DNA from: Pseudomonadota bacterium
GTDB taxonomy: Bacteria > Pseudomonadota > Alphaproteobacteria > Dongiales > Dongiaceae
Length of the DNA: 64,000 bases
Reading direction: 5' to 3'
Assembly (NCBI GenBank): GCA_021792365.1
Contig: JAJYUT010000001.1
Span: 930,001-994,000, forward strand
How positions within the stretch are numbered: position 1 is the first letter of the stretch; each line of letters starts with the position of its first letter. The notes beneath the pieces are model-generated. The model saw nothing but the letters and a program-made list of their open reading frames with translations, did not search any database and was not told where the DNA came from. Below are positions 8,590 to 18,247 of this stretch, piece after piece. The position numbers were made by a program, and so were the translations under genes.

Positions 8590-10530
8590 ATGTCAGAGCC
8601 ACAAGTTTTTCCCGTCCCGGCCGAGGCCGCGCAGCGCGCGCTGATCGATGCCGCGAAATACGAGGAGATGTACCGCCGCTCCGTCGCCGATCCCGAAGGC
8701 TTCTGGGGCGAGATCGGAAAGCGCGTTGACTGGATGCGTCCCTACACCAAGGTGAAGGATGTCGATTACACCGGCGAGGTCCGCATCCGCTGGTACCATG
8801 ACGGCACGCTGAACGCCTCCGCGAACTGCCTGGACCGTCACCTCGCTAGGCGCGGCGACCAGACGGCGATCATCTGGGAAGGCGACGATCCGAACGAAAG
8901 CAAGCACATCACCTACAGGGAGGCGCACGAGCAGGTGTGCCGCATGGCGAATGTGCTGAAGGCGCTCGGGGCCAAGCGCGGCGACCGCATCACCATCTAC
9001 ATGCCGATGATCCCGGAGGCGGCCTATGCGATGCTCGCCTGCGCGCGCATCGGCGCGATCCATTCGGTGGTGTTCGGCGGCTTCTCGCCCGACAGCCTGG
9101 CGGGGCGCATCCAGGATTGCGATTCCAACATCGTCATCACGGCCGATGAAGGCGTGCGCGGCGGCAAGAAGATCCCGCTCAAGGCCAATGTCGACGCGGC
9201 GCTGAAGAATTGCCCGTCCATCAAGAAATGCCTGGTGGTGCGGCGCACCGGCGGCAAGATCGACTGGAATGCGGGCCGCGATCACTGGTGGCACGAGGAA
9301 TCGCCGAAGGTCGGCGCCGAGTGCAAGCCCGAGGAGATGGGCGCGGAGGACCCGCTCTTCATCCTCTATACATCGGGCTCGACCGGAAAGCCGAAGGGCG
9401 TGCTGCACACGACTGGCGGCTATCTGGTCTATGCCGCGCTGACGCACCAATACGTCTTCGATTATCACGATGGCGATATCTACTGGTGCACGGCGGATGT
9501 GGGCTGGGTGACCGGGCACAGCTACATCGTCTATGGCCCGCTCGCCAACGGCGCGATCTCGCTGATGTTCGAGGGCGTGCCGAACTATCCGGATGCCTCG
9601 CGCTTCTGGCAGGTGTGCGACAAGCACAAGGTCAACACCTTCTACACGGCGCCGACCGCGATCCGCGCCTTGATGCGCGAGGGCGAAGCGCCGGTGGAGA
9701 AGTGCAGCCTCAAGTCCCTGCGCCTGCTGGGCTCGGTGGGCGAGCCGATCAATCCGGAAGCCTGGCTGTGGTATCACCGCGTGGTCGGCAGGGGACGCTG
9801 CCCCATCGTCGACACCTGGTGGCAGACGGAGACCGGCGGCATCCTGATTTCCCCGCTGCCCGGCGCGACCGCGCTGAAGCCCGGCTCCGCCACCAAGCCG
9901 CTGTTCGGCATCAAGCCGGCGATCGTCGATGGCAACGGCAAGGTGCTGGAAGGCGCCTGCGAAGGCAATCTGTGCATCACCGAGTCCTGGCCGGGCCAGA
10001 TGCGCACGGTCTATGGCGATCACAAGCGATTTGCCGAGACGTATTTCAGCACCTATCCGGGCAAGTATTTCACCGGCGACGGCTGCCGGCGCGATGCCGA
10101 CGGCTATTACTGGATCACCGGGCGCGTCGATGACGTGCTCAACGTCTCCGGCCATCGCATGGGCACGGCGGAGGTCGAGTCCGCGCTCGTCGCGCATCCC
10201 AAGGTCGCGGAGGCCGCCGTCGTCGGCTATCCGCACGACATCAAGGGCCAGGGCATCTACGCCTATGTCACGCTCAAGATCGGTGTGGAGGCGACCGAGG
10301 AGCTGCGAAAGGAGCTGGTGCAGTGGGTGAGGAAGGAGATCGGCCCGATCGCGCAGCCGGACCTGCTGCAATGGGCGCCCGGCCTGCCCAAGACCCGCTC
10401 CGGCAAGATCATGCGCCGCATCCTGCGCAAGATCGCGGAGAACGATCACACCAATCTCGGCGACACCTCGACCCTGGCCGATCCATCGGTGGTGCAGAGC
10501 CTGGTGGACAACCGGATGAACCGGGGCTGA
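8590..10530 (+). CDS. acsA: Acetyl-CoA synthetase
   Basis: The protein has 646 residues. It activates acetate with ATP to acetyl-AMP and then acetyl-CoA. Motifs include the P-loop-like [34 protein letters not shown], the hinge region [14 protein letters not shown], and the C-terminal TRSGKIMRR whose Lys is the usual regulatory acetylation site. ATG 8590 is preferred over an in-frame GTG at 8581 because AGGGGAG lies at good distance (8575-8581). The length is normal for the family. Confidence 0.97.
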   Translation: MSEPQVFPVPAEAAQRALIDAAKYEEMYRRSVADPEGFWGEIGKRVDWMRPYTKVKDVDYTGEVRIRWYHDGTLNASANCLDRHLARRGDQTAIIWEGDDPNESKHITYREAHEQVCRMANVLKALGAKRGDRITIYMPMIPEAAYAMLACARIGAIHSVVFGGFSPDSLAGRIQDCDSNIVITADEGVRGGKKIPLKANVDAALKNCPSIKKCLVVRRTGGKIDWNAGRDHWWHEESPKVGAECKPEEMGAEDPLFILYTSGSTGKPKGVLHTTGGYLVYAALTHQYVFDYHDGDIYWCTADVGWVTGHSYIVYGPLANGAISLMFEGVPNYPDASRFWQVCDKHKVNTFYTAPTAIRALMREGEAPVEKCSLKSLRLLGSVGEPINPEAWLWYHRVVGRGRCPIVDTWWQTETGGILISPLPGATALKPGSATKPLFGIKPAIVDGNGKVLEGACEGNLCITESWPGQMRTVYGDHKRFAETYFSTYPGKYFTGDGCRRDADGYYWITGRVDDVLNVSGHRMGTAEVESALVAHPKVAEAAVVGYPHDIKGQGIYAYVTLKIGVEATEELRKELVQWVRKEIGPIAQPDLLQWAPGLPKTRSGKIMRRILRKIAENDHTNLGDTSTLADPSVVQSLVDNRMNRG

Positions 10531-10548
10531 TGCCCGGATGGACGACCG

Positions 10549-10932
10549 ATGACGCGCACGGCGAGATGTTGCTGCGCGCAATGCTCGATCGAGGTTGATG
10601 GAGAGCCGGCGATCAATGCGATTTGTCATTGCGCCAACTGCAAGCGGCGCACGGGCAGCGCGTTCGGCTGGTCGTCCTATTTTGAGAATTCACAGGTGGT
10701 GGGAAAGTCAGGCGATCTGAAAACCTATCATGTTCGCGATGAGCAGCAGAGGTGGTTCTGCACCCAATGCGGCACCACCTTGTTCTGGCAGTCGATCCAC
10801 TTCCCCGGTCAGACCGGCATTGCCGGCGGCTGCTTTCAGGACGCACCCCTGCCGGAGCCATCGCTCACTGTGGCAACCGGAGATGGTTGCGCTTGGATAA
10901 AGTTGCCGACGCACTGGCGGACATCGTTCTAG
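10549..10932 (+). CDS. GFA (glutathione-dependent formaldehyde-activating) family protein
   Basis: The protein has 127 residues and the GFA/CENP-V zinc-binding pattern: CCCAQC, CHCANCKRRTGS and CTQCGT. Despite the family name, most members are not proven to act on formaldehyde. It sits 18 nt after acsA and 15 nt before an RraA-like gene, so it may be in the same transcript. Confidence 0.9.
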   Translation: MTRTARCCCAQCSIEVDGEPAINAICHCANCKRRTGSAFGWSSYFENSQVVGKSGDLKTYHVRDEQQRWFCTQCGTTLFWQSIHFPGQTGIAGGCFQDAPLPEPSLTVATGDGCAWIKLPTHWRTSF

Positions 10933-10947
10933 CTGAGCGGGGATTGC

Positions 10948-11646
10948 ATGACAGACACCGAACTCCTCGCAACTTTGCGCGGGATCACCACGGCCACCAT
11001 CACCACGGTGCTGCTGAAGAAAGGCATCCGGCGCGTCTGGATGAGGGGCACCAGGCCGTTGGCCGAGGGACAGGCGCGCATCGCGGGCCGCGCCTTCACT
11101 CTGCGCTTCGTGCCGGCGCGCGAGGATCTCGCGACCCCCGCCTCCTGGTCGTCGCCGCGCTCGACGCGCGCCGCGATCGAGGACATGCCGGCGGGATGCA
11201 TCGCGGTGATCGACGCGATGGGCATGACGGAGGCCGGCGTGTTCGGCGACATCCTGGCGCAGCGCATGAAGGTGCGCGGCGTCGCCGGCCTGGTGACCGA
11301 TGGCGTGATGCGCGACAAGGAAGGCGTGCTCGGCACCAACCTGCCGGTCTGGTGCGCGGGCCGGGCGTCGCCGGCCTCGGTGGCGGGCCTCACCTTCGTC
11401 GGCTGGCAGGAGCCGATCGGCTGCGGCGGCGCTGCGATCTATCCCGACGACGTGGTGGTGGCGGACGGCGATGGCGCGGTGGTGATTCCGGCTGCGCTGG
11501 CGGAAGAGGTCGCGCACCTCGGCGCCGAGCAGGAGGAGCTCGAGGCCTGGCTGATGGAGGAGGTGAAGTCCGGCAAGCCGCTGCCCGGCCTCTATCCGCC
11601 CAATGACGAGACGATGGCGCGCTACAAGGCGCGGAAGAAGGGCTAG
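10948..11646 (+). CDS. RraA-like protein (RraA / HMG-aldolase fold)
   Basis: The protein has 232 residues. The RraA-like signature includes DAMGMTEAGVFGDILAQRMK, GVAGLVTDGVMRD and a C-terminal DDVVVADGDGAVVIP. Family members are either class II 4-hydroxy-4-methyl-2-oxoglutarate aldolases or RNase E regulators. Sequence alone does not decide, and the acsA/GFA context hints at a catabolic role. It converges on the cyclase gene with a 7-nt gap. Confidence 0.85.
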   Translation: MTDTELLATLRGITTATITTVLLKKGIRRVWMRGTRPLAEGQARIAGRAFTLRFVPAREDLATPASWSSPRSTRAAIEDMPAGCIAVIDAMGMTEAGVFGDILAQRMKVRGVAGLVTDGVMRDKEGVLGTNLPVWCAGRASPASVAGLTFVGWQEPIGCGGAAIYPDDVVVADGDGAVVIPAALAEEVAHLGAEQEELEAWLMEEVKSGKPLPGLYPPNDETMARYKARKKG

Positions 11647-11653
11647 GCGCGCC

Positions 11654-13864
11654 CTACTGCGCCGCCGTCGCTCTCGCCTTGCTCTCGGCGGCATCCAGCA
11701 TGTTGGTCATGTGATCGAACAGCGGATCGAGGCCGAGGCCCTGGCCGAGGTTGCGCGCGGCGGCGAGGGCGGTGGCGGTGGCGGTGAGATTGCCGGCCTT
11801 GAAGCCGTGCGCCGCCTTGGCGATCTCATCAAGCAGCTCTTCCGCCTGCGGCGCCTGCGTCACCTCCGGCCCGCCGATCAGGGCGTAGAGCCGCGCCGGC
11901 ATCGTCTTGCCCTTGACGAAGATGTCGCCGATGGGGATCGCGGCGAATTCGGGGACCGCTTCGCGGGTGTGCTCGCCGATCAGGATGTCGAGGCCGAAAT
12001 TCTTGCTGACGCCCTCGATGCGCGAGGCGAGGTTCACGTTGTCGCCGATGACCGAGTAGTTGAGGCGCTGCCGCGCGCCGAGATTGCCGACCAGCGCCTC
12101 GCCCGAATTCAGCCCGATGCCGATCATGATCGGCGAGAAGCTCTGCCCGGCGGCCTGCGCGCGCTCCGCCAGGTTCCGATTGAGGACGGAAAGGCGCCGG
12201 CGCATCTCCAGCGTGGCCTTGCAGGCGTGACTGGCGTGGTCGGGGTCGTCCAGCGGCGCATTCCAGAACGCCATGATGGAATCGCCGATATACTTGTCGA
12301 TCGTGCCCTCGTTCTCCATGACCGCCTCGGACATCGGCGTCAGGAAGTCGTTGAGCAGGGCGGTCAGCGCGGTCGCCTCCATCCGCTCGGAGATGGTGGT
12401 GAAATCGCGGATGTCGCAGAACATGATGGTGAGGTTGCGTACCTCCCCGCCCAGGCGTACGAGCTTCGGGTTCGCGACCAGGCGCTTCACCATCGCCGGG
12501 GAGAGATAGGTGCTGAACATCTCGCGCACGCGCTTGCGCTCGACGTCGGAGCGCCGGAAGGAGAGCAGGATGGCGGTGACGAAGACGGCGAGCGCGCCGG
12601 AGGACGGATAGATCGGGTCGATCAGCCAGCCGAGATCGATGAAGGCCCGCCAGCCGAAAGCGACGGCCACTATGACGCTGGTTCCGCCGAAGATGGCGCA
12701 GCCCACGGCGCCGAGGCGCGGCAGGAGCAGCACCATTGAGCCGCCCAGGACCAGCAGCACGAGGAATTCCACATCGTCCGCCCAGAGCGGCCGCTCGATG
12801 AGGTCGCCGGTCAGGATCTGCTCGGCGATCTGCGCGTGGATCTCGACGCCCGGAATGCCGACTTCCAGCGGCGTTGCGCGGATATCGAGCAGGCCGGGCG
12901 CGCTGGTTCCGACGAAGACGAGGGCGCCCTCGATGCCCTCCGCCTGTCCCGCCAGCACTTTCCAGGCGGAAATGAAGCGCTCCGGCCGGTGGCCGGTGTC
13001 GTAGAGCCAGATGGCCGCGCTCGGATCGGTGCGGACATGGATGGGGCCGATGCCGATCTCGGCGACGCCGGTGTCCCGCCGCAGGATGCTGGTGAAGCCG
13101 CCGAAGGTATAGCTCTGCGAGCCTGTCGATTTGACGATGTAGGTGCTGGTGCCCGTGGCAACGCGCAGGGCCTCGGCGACCAGACTCGGATAGAGATCGC
13201 TGTCGGCGTCGTCGCCCGCCTCGAGGATCATCGGCACGCGGCGCACGACCGCATCGCCATCCAGAATGGGATTGATCGCGCCGTTGCCGGCGGCAGCCTC
13301 GCGCAGGATCGGGATCGCCGGCAACGCGCCCGCGAACTGGTGCACGTTCTTGCGCGGATTGACGCCGAGTGCCGCGAAGCCGCCCTTCTTCACGCGCGGC
13401 TTGGATGGCTGGTTGGTCAGCACGGCGCCGAGGACGACGCGGCCGTTCGCCATCTCCTGGGCCAGCGCCTCGTCGGGGTCGATGACGCGCTGGGTGAGCG
13501 CCTGCGCCAGTTCGTCGTTGGACAGCAGGCCCCAGCCGGGCAGCACGCGCGCCGGCGCCGTCCTGTCCGGCTCGGAGAAGATGATGTCCAGGGCGACCAC
13601 CGCGGCTCCCTGTTCCCTCAGCTTCGCCAGCAATTGTGCGACGGTGCTGCGCGGCCAGGGCCATTGGCCCGCACGCGCGAGGGATTCATCGTCGATGTCG
13701 ACGATCTTCACCGGGACCTGCTGGTATTCCCGCGGCGCGAGGCGCTGATACTGGTCGAACACCAGGGCGCGTAGTTCGGACAGCGCGGGCGGGTCGATCC
13801 ATCGCAGCGCCAGCGCGACCGCGAGTACCAGCGAAGCCAAGACCGGTTGCAGCCACTTGTCCAT
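11654..13864 (-). CDS. CHASE2-domain class III adenylate/guanylate cyclase
   Basis: The protein has about 736 residues. An N-terminal membrane anchor (LQPVLASLVLAVALALRW) is followed by a periplasmic CHASE2 sensor (about 25-320), two to three membrane segments (about 340-420), then a cytoplasmic class III cyclase domain with LTIMFCDIRDFTTISERM, DKYIGDSIMAFWNAP and NYSVIGDNVNLASRIEG. The two metal-binding Asp residues are present, so it should make a cyclic nucleotide. An in-frame GTG at 13900 is an alternative start. It is divergent from four FecR-domain genes. CHASE2 cyclases next to exported FecR proteins recur in proteobacteria, which suggests that the FecR proteins supply or modulate the periplasmic signal (inference). 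Confidence 0.93.
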   Translation of the reverse strand: MDKWLQPVLASLVLAVALALRWIDPPALSELRALVFDQYQRLAPREYQQVPVKIVDIDDESLARAGQWPWPRSTVAQLLAKLREQGAAVVALDIIFSEPDRTAPARVLPGWGLLSNDELAQALTQRVIDPDEALAQEMANGRVVLGAVLTNQPSKPRVKKGGFAALGVNPRKNVHQFAGALPAIPILREAAAGNGAINPILDGDAVVRRVPMILEAGDDADSDLYPSLVAEALRVATGTSTYIVKSTGSQSYTFGGFTSILRRDTGVAEIGIGPIHVRTDPSAAIWLYDTGHRPERFISAWKVLAGQAEGIEGALVFVGTSAPGLLDIRATPLEVGIPGVEIHAQIAEQILTGDLIERPLWADDVEFLVLLVLGGSMVLLLPRLGAVGCAIFGGTSVIVAVAFGWRAFIDLGWLIDPIYPSSGALAVFVTAILLSFRRSDVERKRVREMFSTYLSPAMVKRLVANPKLVRLGGEVRNLTIMFCDIRDFTTISERMEATALTALLNDFLTPMSEAVMENEGTIDKYIGDSIMAFWNAPLDDPDHASHACKATLEMRRRLSVLNRNLAERAQAAGQSFSPIMIGIGLNSGEALVGNLGARQRLNYSVIGDNVNLASRIEGVSKNFGLDILIGEHTREAVPEFAAIPIGDIFVKGKTMPARLYALIGGPEVTQAPQAEELLDEIAKAAHGFKAGNLTATATALAAARNLGQGLGLDPLFDHMTNMLDAAESKARATAAQ

Positions 13865-13978
13865 CGCGCCGTACGGCCCCCAATCTCCCGCCGGGTTCAC
13901 GAAGATGAACCGCCATTCACCCGCGTGTGAAATTGCTCACTTCTCGCGCACTTTCTAGAGCATTCTACGACAATTGTA

Positions 13979-14006
13979 TTGACCCGCGACAGCCGGGGGA
14001 GACAAT
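13979..14006 (+). promoter_or_regulatory. Candidate sigma-70 promoter for fecR paralogue 1
   Basis: TTGACC at 13979-13984, a 16-bp spacer, then GACAAT at 14001-14006. It is preceded by ACAATTGTA. A very similar arrangement (ACAATCCTA then TTGACC-N17-GACAAT) precedes paralogue 2. The -10 overlaps an in-frame ATG at 14005, which argues that translation starts at 14041 instead. Confidence 0.5.
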
Positions 14007-14040
14007 GCGGTCTACGGAATCGCAGCGGCAGGGGGCCACC

Positions 14041-14913
14041 ATGCGCCGCATGGTTTGTCGCATTGGCGTGACCGCAATGCTGGGGGCGCTGGCGGCAACG
14101 CCGGCCTTCGCCGCTGGCATCGCGACCGTCATGGACGTCATCAACGATGGGTACCGGCAGCCGCCCGGCGATGCCGAGCGCCGCGCCGCGCCGGCGGATG
14201 AGCTCGTCTCCGACGAGGCGCTGAGGACCGCGCGCGAATCCAGGATCGCAGTGCGATTCATCGACGGATCCGAGCTCAACGTCGAGGCGCAGAGCGAGGT
14301 CGTGCTGACGGAGTACCTGTTCGATCCCTCGGCGGCGCGGGCAAGCGGCATCATCACGCTCAATGCCGGCCTGTTCCACTACAACTCCAGCGACGCGCCG
14401 GACGACGGCGTGGTGCTGAGGACGCCGGTCGCGACCATCGGCATCCGCGGCACGGAATTCCTGGTGACGGTGGGAGACGAAGTGACGATCGTCGATATCC
14501 TCGACGGCGCGGTCGAGGTCACGCCCACCCGCGGCGGCAAGGCCGCGACCTGCGTCGGGGGCCAGAGCGTCCTCGTCGCGGGCCCGGACCAGGATGCGCT
14601 GTGCGGCGACCTCGGCGCGTTCTCGACCGCCGCGGCCCCGCCGGCGGAAGAGGCCGCTGGCCACGACAACCGGGGCGCTGATCGGGAGAGCGGGTCAGTC
14701 GCTTCGCGTGACGGCGGAACCCCCGGCGGCAATCCGGGCGGCGGTGGCAATCCCGGCGGCGGCGGCAATCCGGGTGGCGGCGGCAATCCCGGCGGAAGCG
14801 CCAACAGTCATTCGGGACATGGCGACGGCAGCAATCCGGGCAAAGGCCACGCGAAGGGCAGCAACGGCGGAAAGAACAACGGCGGAACCGGGAATCCAGG
14901 CAGCAAGAAGTGA
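14041..14913 (+). CDS. Exported FecR-domain protein, paralogue 1 of 4
   Basis: The protein has 290 residues from ATG 14041, preceded by AGGGGG. A signal peptide runs to about residue 24 (TPAFA-AGIAT). The FecR-type domain (about 45-170) contains IAVRFIDGSELNVEAQSEVV, TPVATIGIRGTEFLV and a DILDGAVEV strand. The C-terminal 90 residues are low-complexity Gly/Asn/Pro repeats (NPGGG units) ending in a Lys-rich tail. FecR classically relays periplasmic signals to an ECF sigma factor, but here there is no membrane segment after the signal peptide and no sigma gene nearby. ATG 14005 is an alternative start. Confidence 0.85.
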   Translation: MRRMVCRIGVTAMLGALAATPAFAAGIATVMDVINDGYRQPPGDAERRAAPADELVSDEALRTARESRIAVRFIDGSELNVEAQSEVVLTEYLFDPSAARASGIITLNAGLFHYNSSDAPDDGVVLRTPVATIGIRGTEFLVTVGDEVTIVDILDGAVEVTPTRGGKAATCVGGQSVLVAGPDQDALCGDLGAFSTAAAPPAEEAAGHDNRGADRESGSVASRDGGTPGGNPGGGGNPGGGGNPGGGGNPGGSANSHSGHGDGSNPGKGHAKGSNGGKNNGGTGNPGSKK

Positions 14914-15092
14914 TGGAGCCAGGCTTGGCCGCTTCCCGTCACGCGCCGCCGCCCGCGCCCGCTCGTCCCTCTATAACGCGCTGACCCGCCTACATTTTTG
15001 CGTGGTTCAGGACGTCCGCTGACGGCCTGGGGAGCGGTGCCCGATCCGCCGCATCGACACCGGCAGTTGTGTCGAACTTTACTACAATCCTA

Positions 15093-15121
15093 TTGACCCT
15101 CTGGCACCCGGAACAGACAAT
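15093..15121 (+). promoter_or_regulatory. Candidate promoter upstream of fecR paralogue 2 with a ~350-nt leader
   Basis: TTGACC (15093-15098), a 17-bp spacer and GACAAT (15116-15121), preceded by ACAATCCTA. This mirrors the promoter of paralogue 1. If used, the transcript has a leader of about 350 nt before ATG 15481. That leader includes a GTGA-tetraloop hairpin (CTGCGC/GCGCAG, 15387-15402). No other gene is seen between 14914 and 15480. Confidence 0.45.
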
Positions 15122-15480
15122 CCGGCCCGCCAAGCCGACGCCCGAACGAGGGCGACTACGACAAATTCGACGCGTCGGCGTGGCATGGTTGCGAGGGTGC
15201 GGGGGATGTGGCGCCCGATGGCGGGCGGCGGTGTCGAGGGCACGTCGGGGATACGCGAGCACGATCGAAACAGATTGCCCATCAACGCCTCGGCCTCGCC
15301 GGGGCGTTCGCGGCGCAGGGCCGGCTGCGCAGGTGTGATCGCAAGTGGGGACAGGCGTACCGGAATGAACGGCGCATAGGCTCGAACTGCGCGTGAGCGC
15401 AGCGAAGCTTCGGGAACGACCGATGCGCGGGGCGCCGGCGAAGGCGTCAGAACGGGTGTTTGCGATTTTTTGGAGGAATC

Positions 15481-16278
15481 ATGAAACGGAAACTTGCATA
15501 CCAGGTCTGCTATGTCATCGCGGCATTGTGGGCCCTGCCGCAGGCGGCGAACGCCGCCGGCATCGCGACCGTCCTGGACGTCGTGAACGAAGGCTACCGC
15601 ACCCCGCCCGGCTCCGATGAGACGACGGCCCAGGCCGCCGACGAACTGGTGCAGAACGAGGCGCTCCGCACCGAGGAGGAATCCCTCATCCAGGTGCAGT
15701 TCATCGACGGCTCGCAGCTCAGCGTCGAGCAGTCGAGCGCCATGGTGCTGTCCGACTATGTGTTCGATGGCTCGGCGACCGCCGGCCTCATCAACCTCAA
15801 TAACGGGCTGTTCCATTTCAAGTCCGGCGGCGCCAGCGACCAGGGCGTGCAATTGCGGACCCCGGTGGCGACCATCGGCGTGCGCGGCACCGAGTTCCTG
15901 GTCCATGTCGATGGCGATGACGTCACCATCATCGACATCCTCGAGGGCGCGGTCTCGGCCCGGCCCCACGGCACCGGCCAGGAGATCGTCTGCTACGAAG
16001 GCCAAAGCATCCTGGTGGCCGGCCCGGACGACAATGCAGTGTGCGGCGACATCGGCTCGTTCTCGACCGCGGCCGGCGCCGCGCGCGGCGCGGACCGCAG
16101 CCCCGACCCCGGCCATGGCGGCCAGAACGAGCGCCCGGACCGCGACAAGCCGAAGCCGACCAGGGACAAGCCCTCTCCGCCGCCGAGCGGCGACGGCGGC
16201 GATGGTGGTGACGGCGGCGATGGTGGTGACGGCGGCGAGAATGCCGATGGCGGTGGGGGCAACGATTTCAGCGACTAA
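15481..16278 (+). CDS. Exported FecR-domain protein, paralogue 2 of 4
   Basis: The protein has 265 residues from ATG 15481, with a strong GGAGG at 15472-15476. It has a signal peptide (MKRKLAYQVCYV to QAANA-AGIAT), a FecR-type domain with FIDGSQLSVEQSSAMVLSDY and TPVATIGVRGTEFLVHVDGD, and a C-terminal charged and Gly/Asp-rich tail with repeated GDGGDGG. The core is nearly the same as in paralogues 3 and 4, pointing to recent tandem duplication. Conserved Cys residues flank the VCYEGQSILVAGPD / VCGD segment. Confidence 0.87.
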   Translation: MKRKLAYQVCYVIAALWALPQAANAAGIATVLDVVNEGYRTPPGSDETTAQAADELVQNEALRTEEESLIQVQFIDGSQLSVEQSSAMVLSDYVFDGSATAGLINLNNGLFHFKSGGASDQGVQLRTPVATIGVRGTEFLVHVDGDDVTIIDILEGAVSARPHGTGQEIVCYEGQSILVAGPDDNAVCGDIGSFSTAAGAARGADRSPDPGHGGQNERPDRDKPKPTRDKPSPPPSGDGGDGGDGGDGGDGGENADGGGGNDFSD

Positions 16279-16350
16279 CACGCCCTCGTAGCATGAACCG
16301 GCGCCAGTTGCCGGGATTCCCGCAGCGAGCGGTCTTGACGAACGGCAATC

Positions 16351-16400
16351 CGCGGGTCTTGGTTTCCGACGCGAAGCCAAGACCCGCGATTCGTTTTGCG
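16351..16400 (+). terminator. Hairpin between fecR paralogues 2 and 3, likely terminator or attenuator
   Basis: A perfect 12-bp stem CGCGGGTCTTGG (16351-16362) pairs with CCAAGACCCGCG (16377-16388). It is followed by ATTCGTTTTGCG, a modest T-rich tract. It lies between the stop of paralogue 2 and the Shine-Dalgarno of paralogue 3. Confidence 0.6.
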
Positions 16401-16420
16401 TTTGGCATCTGGAGGAACGA

Positions 16421-17161
16421 GTGAAGAGCAAGCGCGTGCAGCAACTCGGCTGCGCCATCGTTGCCTTGTGGGCCCTGCCGCAGGCGGCGCACGCCGCGGG
16501 CATCGCGACCGTCCTGGATGTGCTCAACGCCGGCTACCGTACGCCGCCGGGCGCAGCGGAGATGGCGGCCAAGACGGCGGATGAACTGGTGCAGGACGAA
16601 GGCCTGCGCACGGACGCGAAGTCCCTCATCCAGGTGCAGTTCGTCGACGGCTCGCAGCTCAGCGTCGAGGAATCGAGCGAGATGGTGCTGTCCGAATACG
16701 TCTTCGACGGGTCTGCAGCCACGGGCCTCATCAACCTCAATGACGGGCTGTTCCATTTCAATTCCAACGGCCGGGCCGACCAGGGCGTAAAGCTGCGCAC
16801 GCCTGTCGCCACCATCGGCGTGCGCGGCACCGAGTTCCTGGTCCATGTGGACGGCGACAACGTCACAATCATCGACATCCTCTCCGGCGCGGTCTCGGCC
16901 CAGCCGCATGGGACCGGCCAGGAAATCATCTGCTACGAGGGCCAGAGCGTCCTGATCGCCGGCGCGGACGAGGATGCGATCTGCGGCGAGCTTGGCGCCT
17001 TCTCCACGGCCTCCGCGCCGGGCGGCCCGGACCGCAGCCCCGCCCCCGGCCATGGCGGCCAGAACGAACGGCCGGAACGGACCGAGCGGCCGGTGCGGGA
17101 TGCGCCCGATCCCGATCCGGAGCCGGACCCGCAAGATCCGCCGACGAACAGCAATTTCTGA
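16421..17161 (+). CDS. Exported FecR-domain protein, paralogue 3 of 4
   Basis: The protein has 246 residues and starts with GTG at 16421 behind GGAGG (16411-16415). Signal peptide MKSKRVQQLGCAIV to QAAHA, then a FecR domain with FVDGSQLSVEESSEMVLSEY and TPVATIGVRGTEFLVHVDGD. The short tail is rich in Asp, Pro and Arg (PDPDPEPDPQDPP), so the tail differs from those of its neighbours while the core is conserved. It lies behind a hairpin that may reduce read-through from paralogue 2. Confidence 0.87.
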   Translation: MKSKRVQQLGCAIVALWALPQAAHAAGIATVLDVLNAGYRTPPGAAEMAAKTADELVQDEGLRTDAKSLIQVQFVDGSQLSVEESSEMVLSEYVFDGSAATGLINLNDGLFHFNSNGRADQGVKLRTPVATIGVRGTEFLVHVDGDNVTIIDILSGAVSAQPHGTGQEIICYEGQSVLIAGADEDAICGELGAFSTASAPGGPDRSPAPGHGGQNERPERTERPVRDAPDPDPEPDPQDPPTNSNF

Positions 17162-17380
17162 CGCACCGCGGTCAGGCGGCCTGTCCTCGTTGAGCCGGCT
17201 TGTTCCCCGCCGGCCCGTACTGTGACGCGCTTCACAGCGTCCCGCCCCCCTTTCACCCCATATCCTCCTCGCCCCATCGCTTCGGTTGGTGGCCCGCGCC
17301 CAGCCGGGCAGCCGCCACGATCGAACAGGGACGATCCGAATCCGGCATTCGCCGGGCATTCCATATGTGTGGAGGGTATT

Positions 17381-18154
17381 TTGAGGAAGCGTTTGGCCTA
17401 CCAACTGTGTTCCGTGCTCGCGGCGCTCGCGGGGTTCGGCGGCTCGGCGCAAGCTGGCATTGCGACCGTCACCGACGTGGTGAACGAGGGCTACAGGACA
17501 CCGCCGGGCCACGAGGAGCGCGCGGCGCAGCGCGCGGACGAACTGGTGCAGGACGAGGCGCTGCGCACCGATTCTGATTCGCGCATCGCGGTGCGGTTCG
17601 TGGACGGCTCGGCGCTCGATGTCGAGGCGGACAGTGCCCTCGTCCTGTCGGATTATGTTTTCGACGGGTCGGCGGCGGCGGGCCTCATCAACCTGAATGA
17701 CGGGTTGTTCCACTTCACGTCGAACGGCAAGCCTGACCAGGGCGTGAAGCTGAGGACGCCGGTCGCCACCATCGGCGTGCGCGGCACCGAGTTCCTGGTC
17801 CATGTCGATGGCGATGACGTCACCATCATCGACATCCTGTCCGGCGCCGTGGAGGCACGGCCCCACGGCACCGGCAGTCCCGTCGTCTGCGTCGCCGGCC
17901 AGAGCATCCTGGTCGCGGGTCCAGACGAGGACGCTGTGTGCGGCGATCTCGGCTCGTTCTCCACGGCCTCGGCCCCAGGGCGCGGCCCGGACCGCAGTCC
18001 GCAGCCCGGCCATGGCGGACAGAACGAACGGCCGAGGGGCGACAAGCCGGTGAGGGACAAACCTTCGCCGCCCAGCGGCGGCGATGGCGGCGGCAATGGG
18101 GGCGGCGGTGGAGGCGGCGGTGGCGGGGAGGGCGGCGAAGGCGGGGGCGTCTGA
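17381..18154 (+). CDS. Exported FecR-domain protein, paralogue 4 of 4
   Basis: The protein has 257 residues from a TTG start at 17381. Support for the start is GGAGG at 17371-17375 and N-terminal alignment with paralogue 2 (MRKRLAYQLCSV versus MKRKLAYQVCYV). The longer frame to 17222 is not protein-like. Signal peptide to GSAQA, FecR domain with FVDGSALDVEADSALVLSDY and TPVATIGVRGTEFLVHVDGD, then a tail that becomes almost pure glycine before the stop. The 219 nt in front (17162-17380) show no gene. Confidence 0.85.
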   Translation: MRKRLAYQLCSVLAALAGFGGSAQAGIATVTDVVNEGYRTPPGHEERAAQRADELVQDEALRTDSDSRIAVRFVDGSALDVEADSALVLSDYVFDGSAAAGLINLNDGLFHFTSNGKPDQGVKLRTPVATIGVRGTEFLVHVDGDDVTIIDILSGAVEARPHGTGSPVVCVAGQSILVAGPDEDAVCGDLGSFSTASAPGRGPDRSPQPGHGGQNERPRGDKPVRDKPSPPSGGDGGGNGGGGGGGGGGEGGEGGGV

Positions 18155-18165
18155 CCACAGCAGGG

Positions 18166-18203
18166 AGCGGAGCGGATCCGAGATCGATCGGATCCGCCGC
18201 TCT
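18166..18203. terminator. Bidirectional hairpin between fecR4 and the glutamate dehydrogenase gene
   Basis: GCGGATCCGA (18172-18181) pairs with TCGGATCCGC (18188-18197) around GATCGA, extended by GAGCG/CGCTC after a small bulge. It lies between two convergent genes. No T-run follows, so it is called on structure and position. Confidence 0.5.
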
Positions 18204-18247
18204 CGATTCGCCTGCGCGTGACCGTGTTGCGCGCGAGACTGCGCCCG

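Noticed and set aside
13979-18154. A classical Fec-type iron signalling system
   Set aside because: No ECF sigma factor or TonB receptor is present, and the FecR proteins lack the membrane-spanning anti-sigma arrangement.
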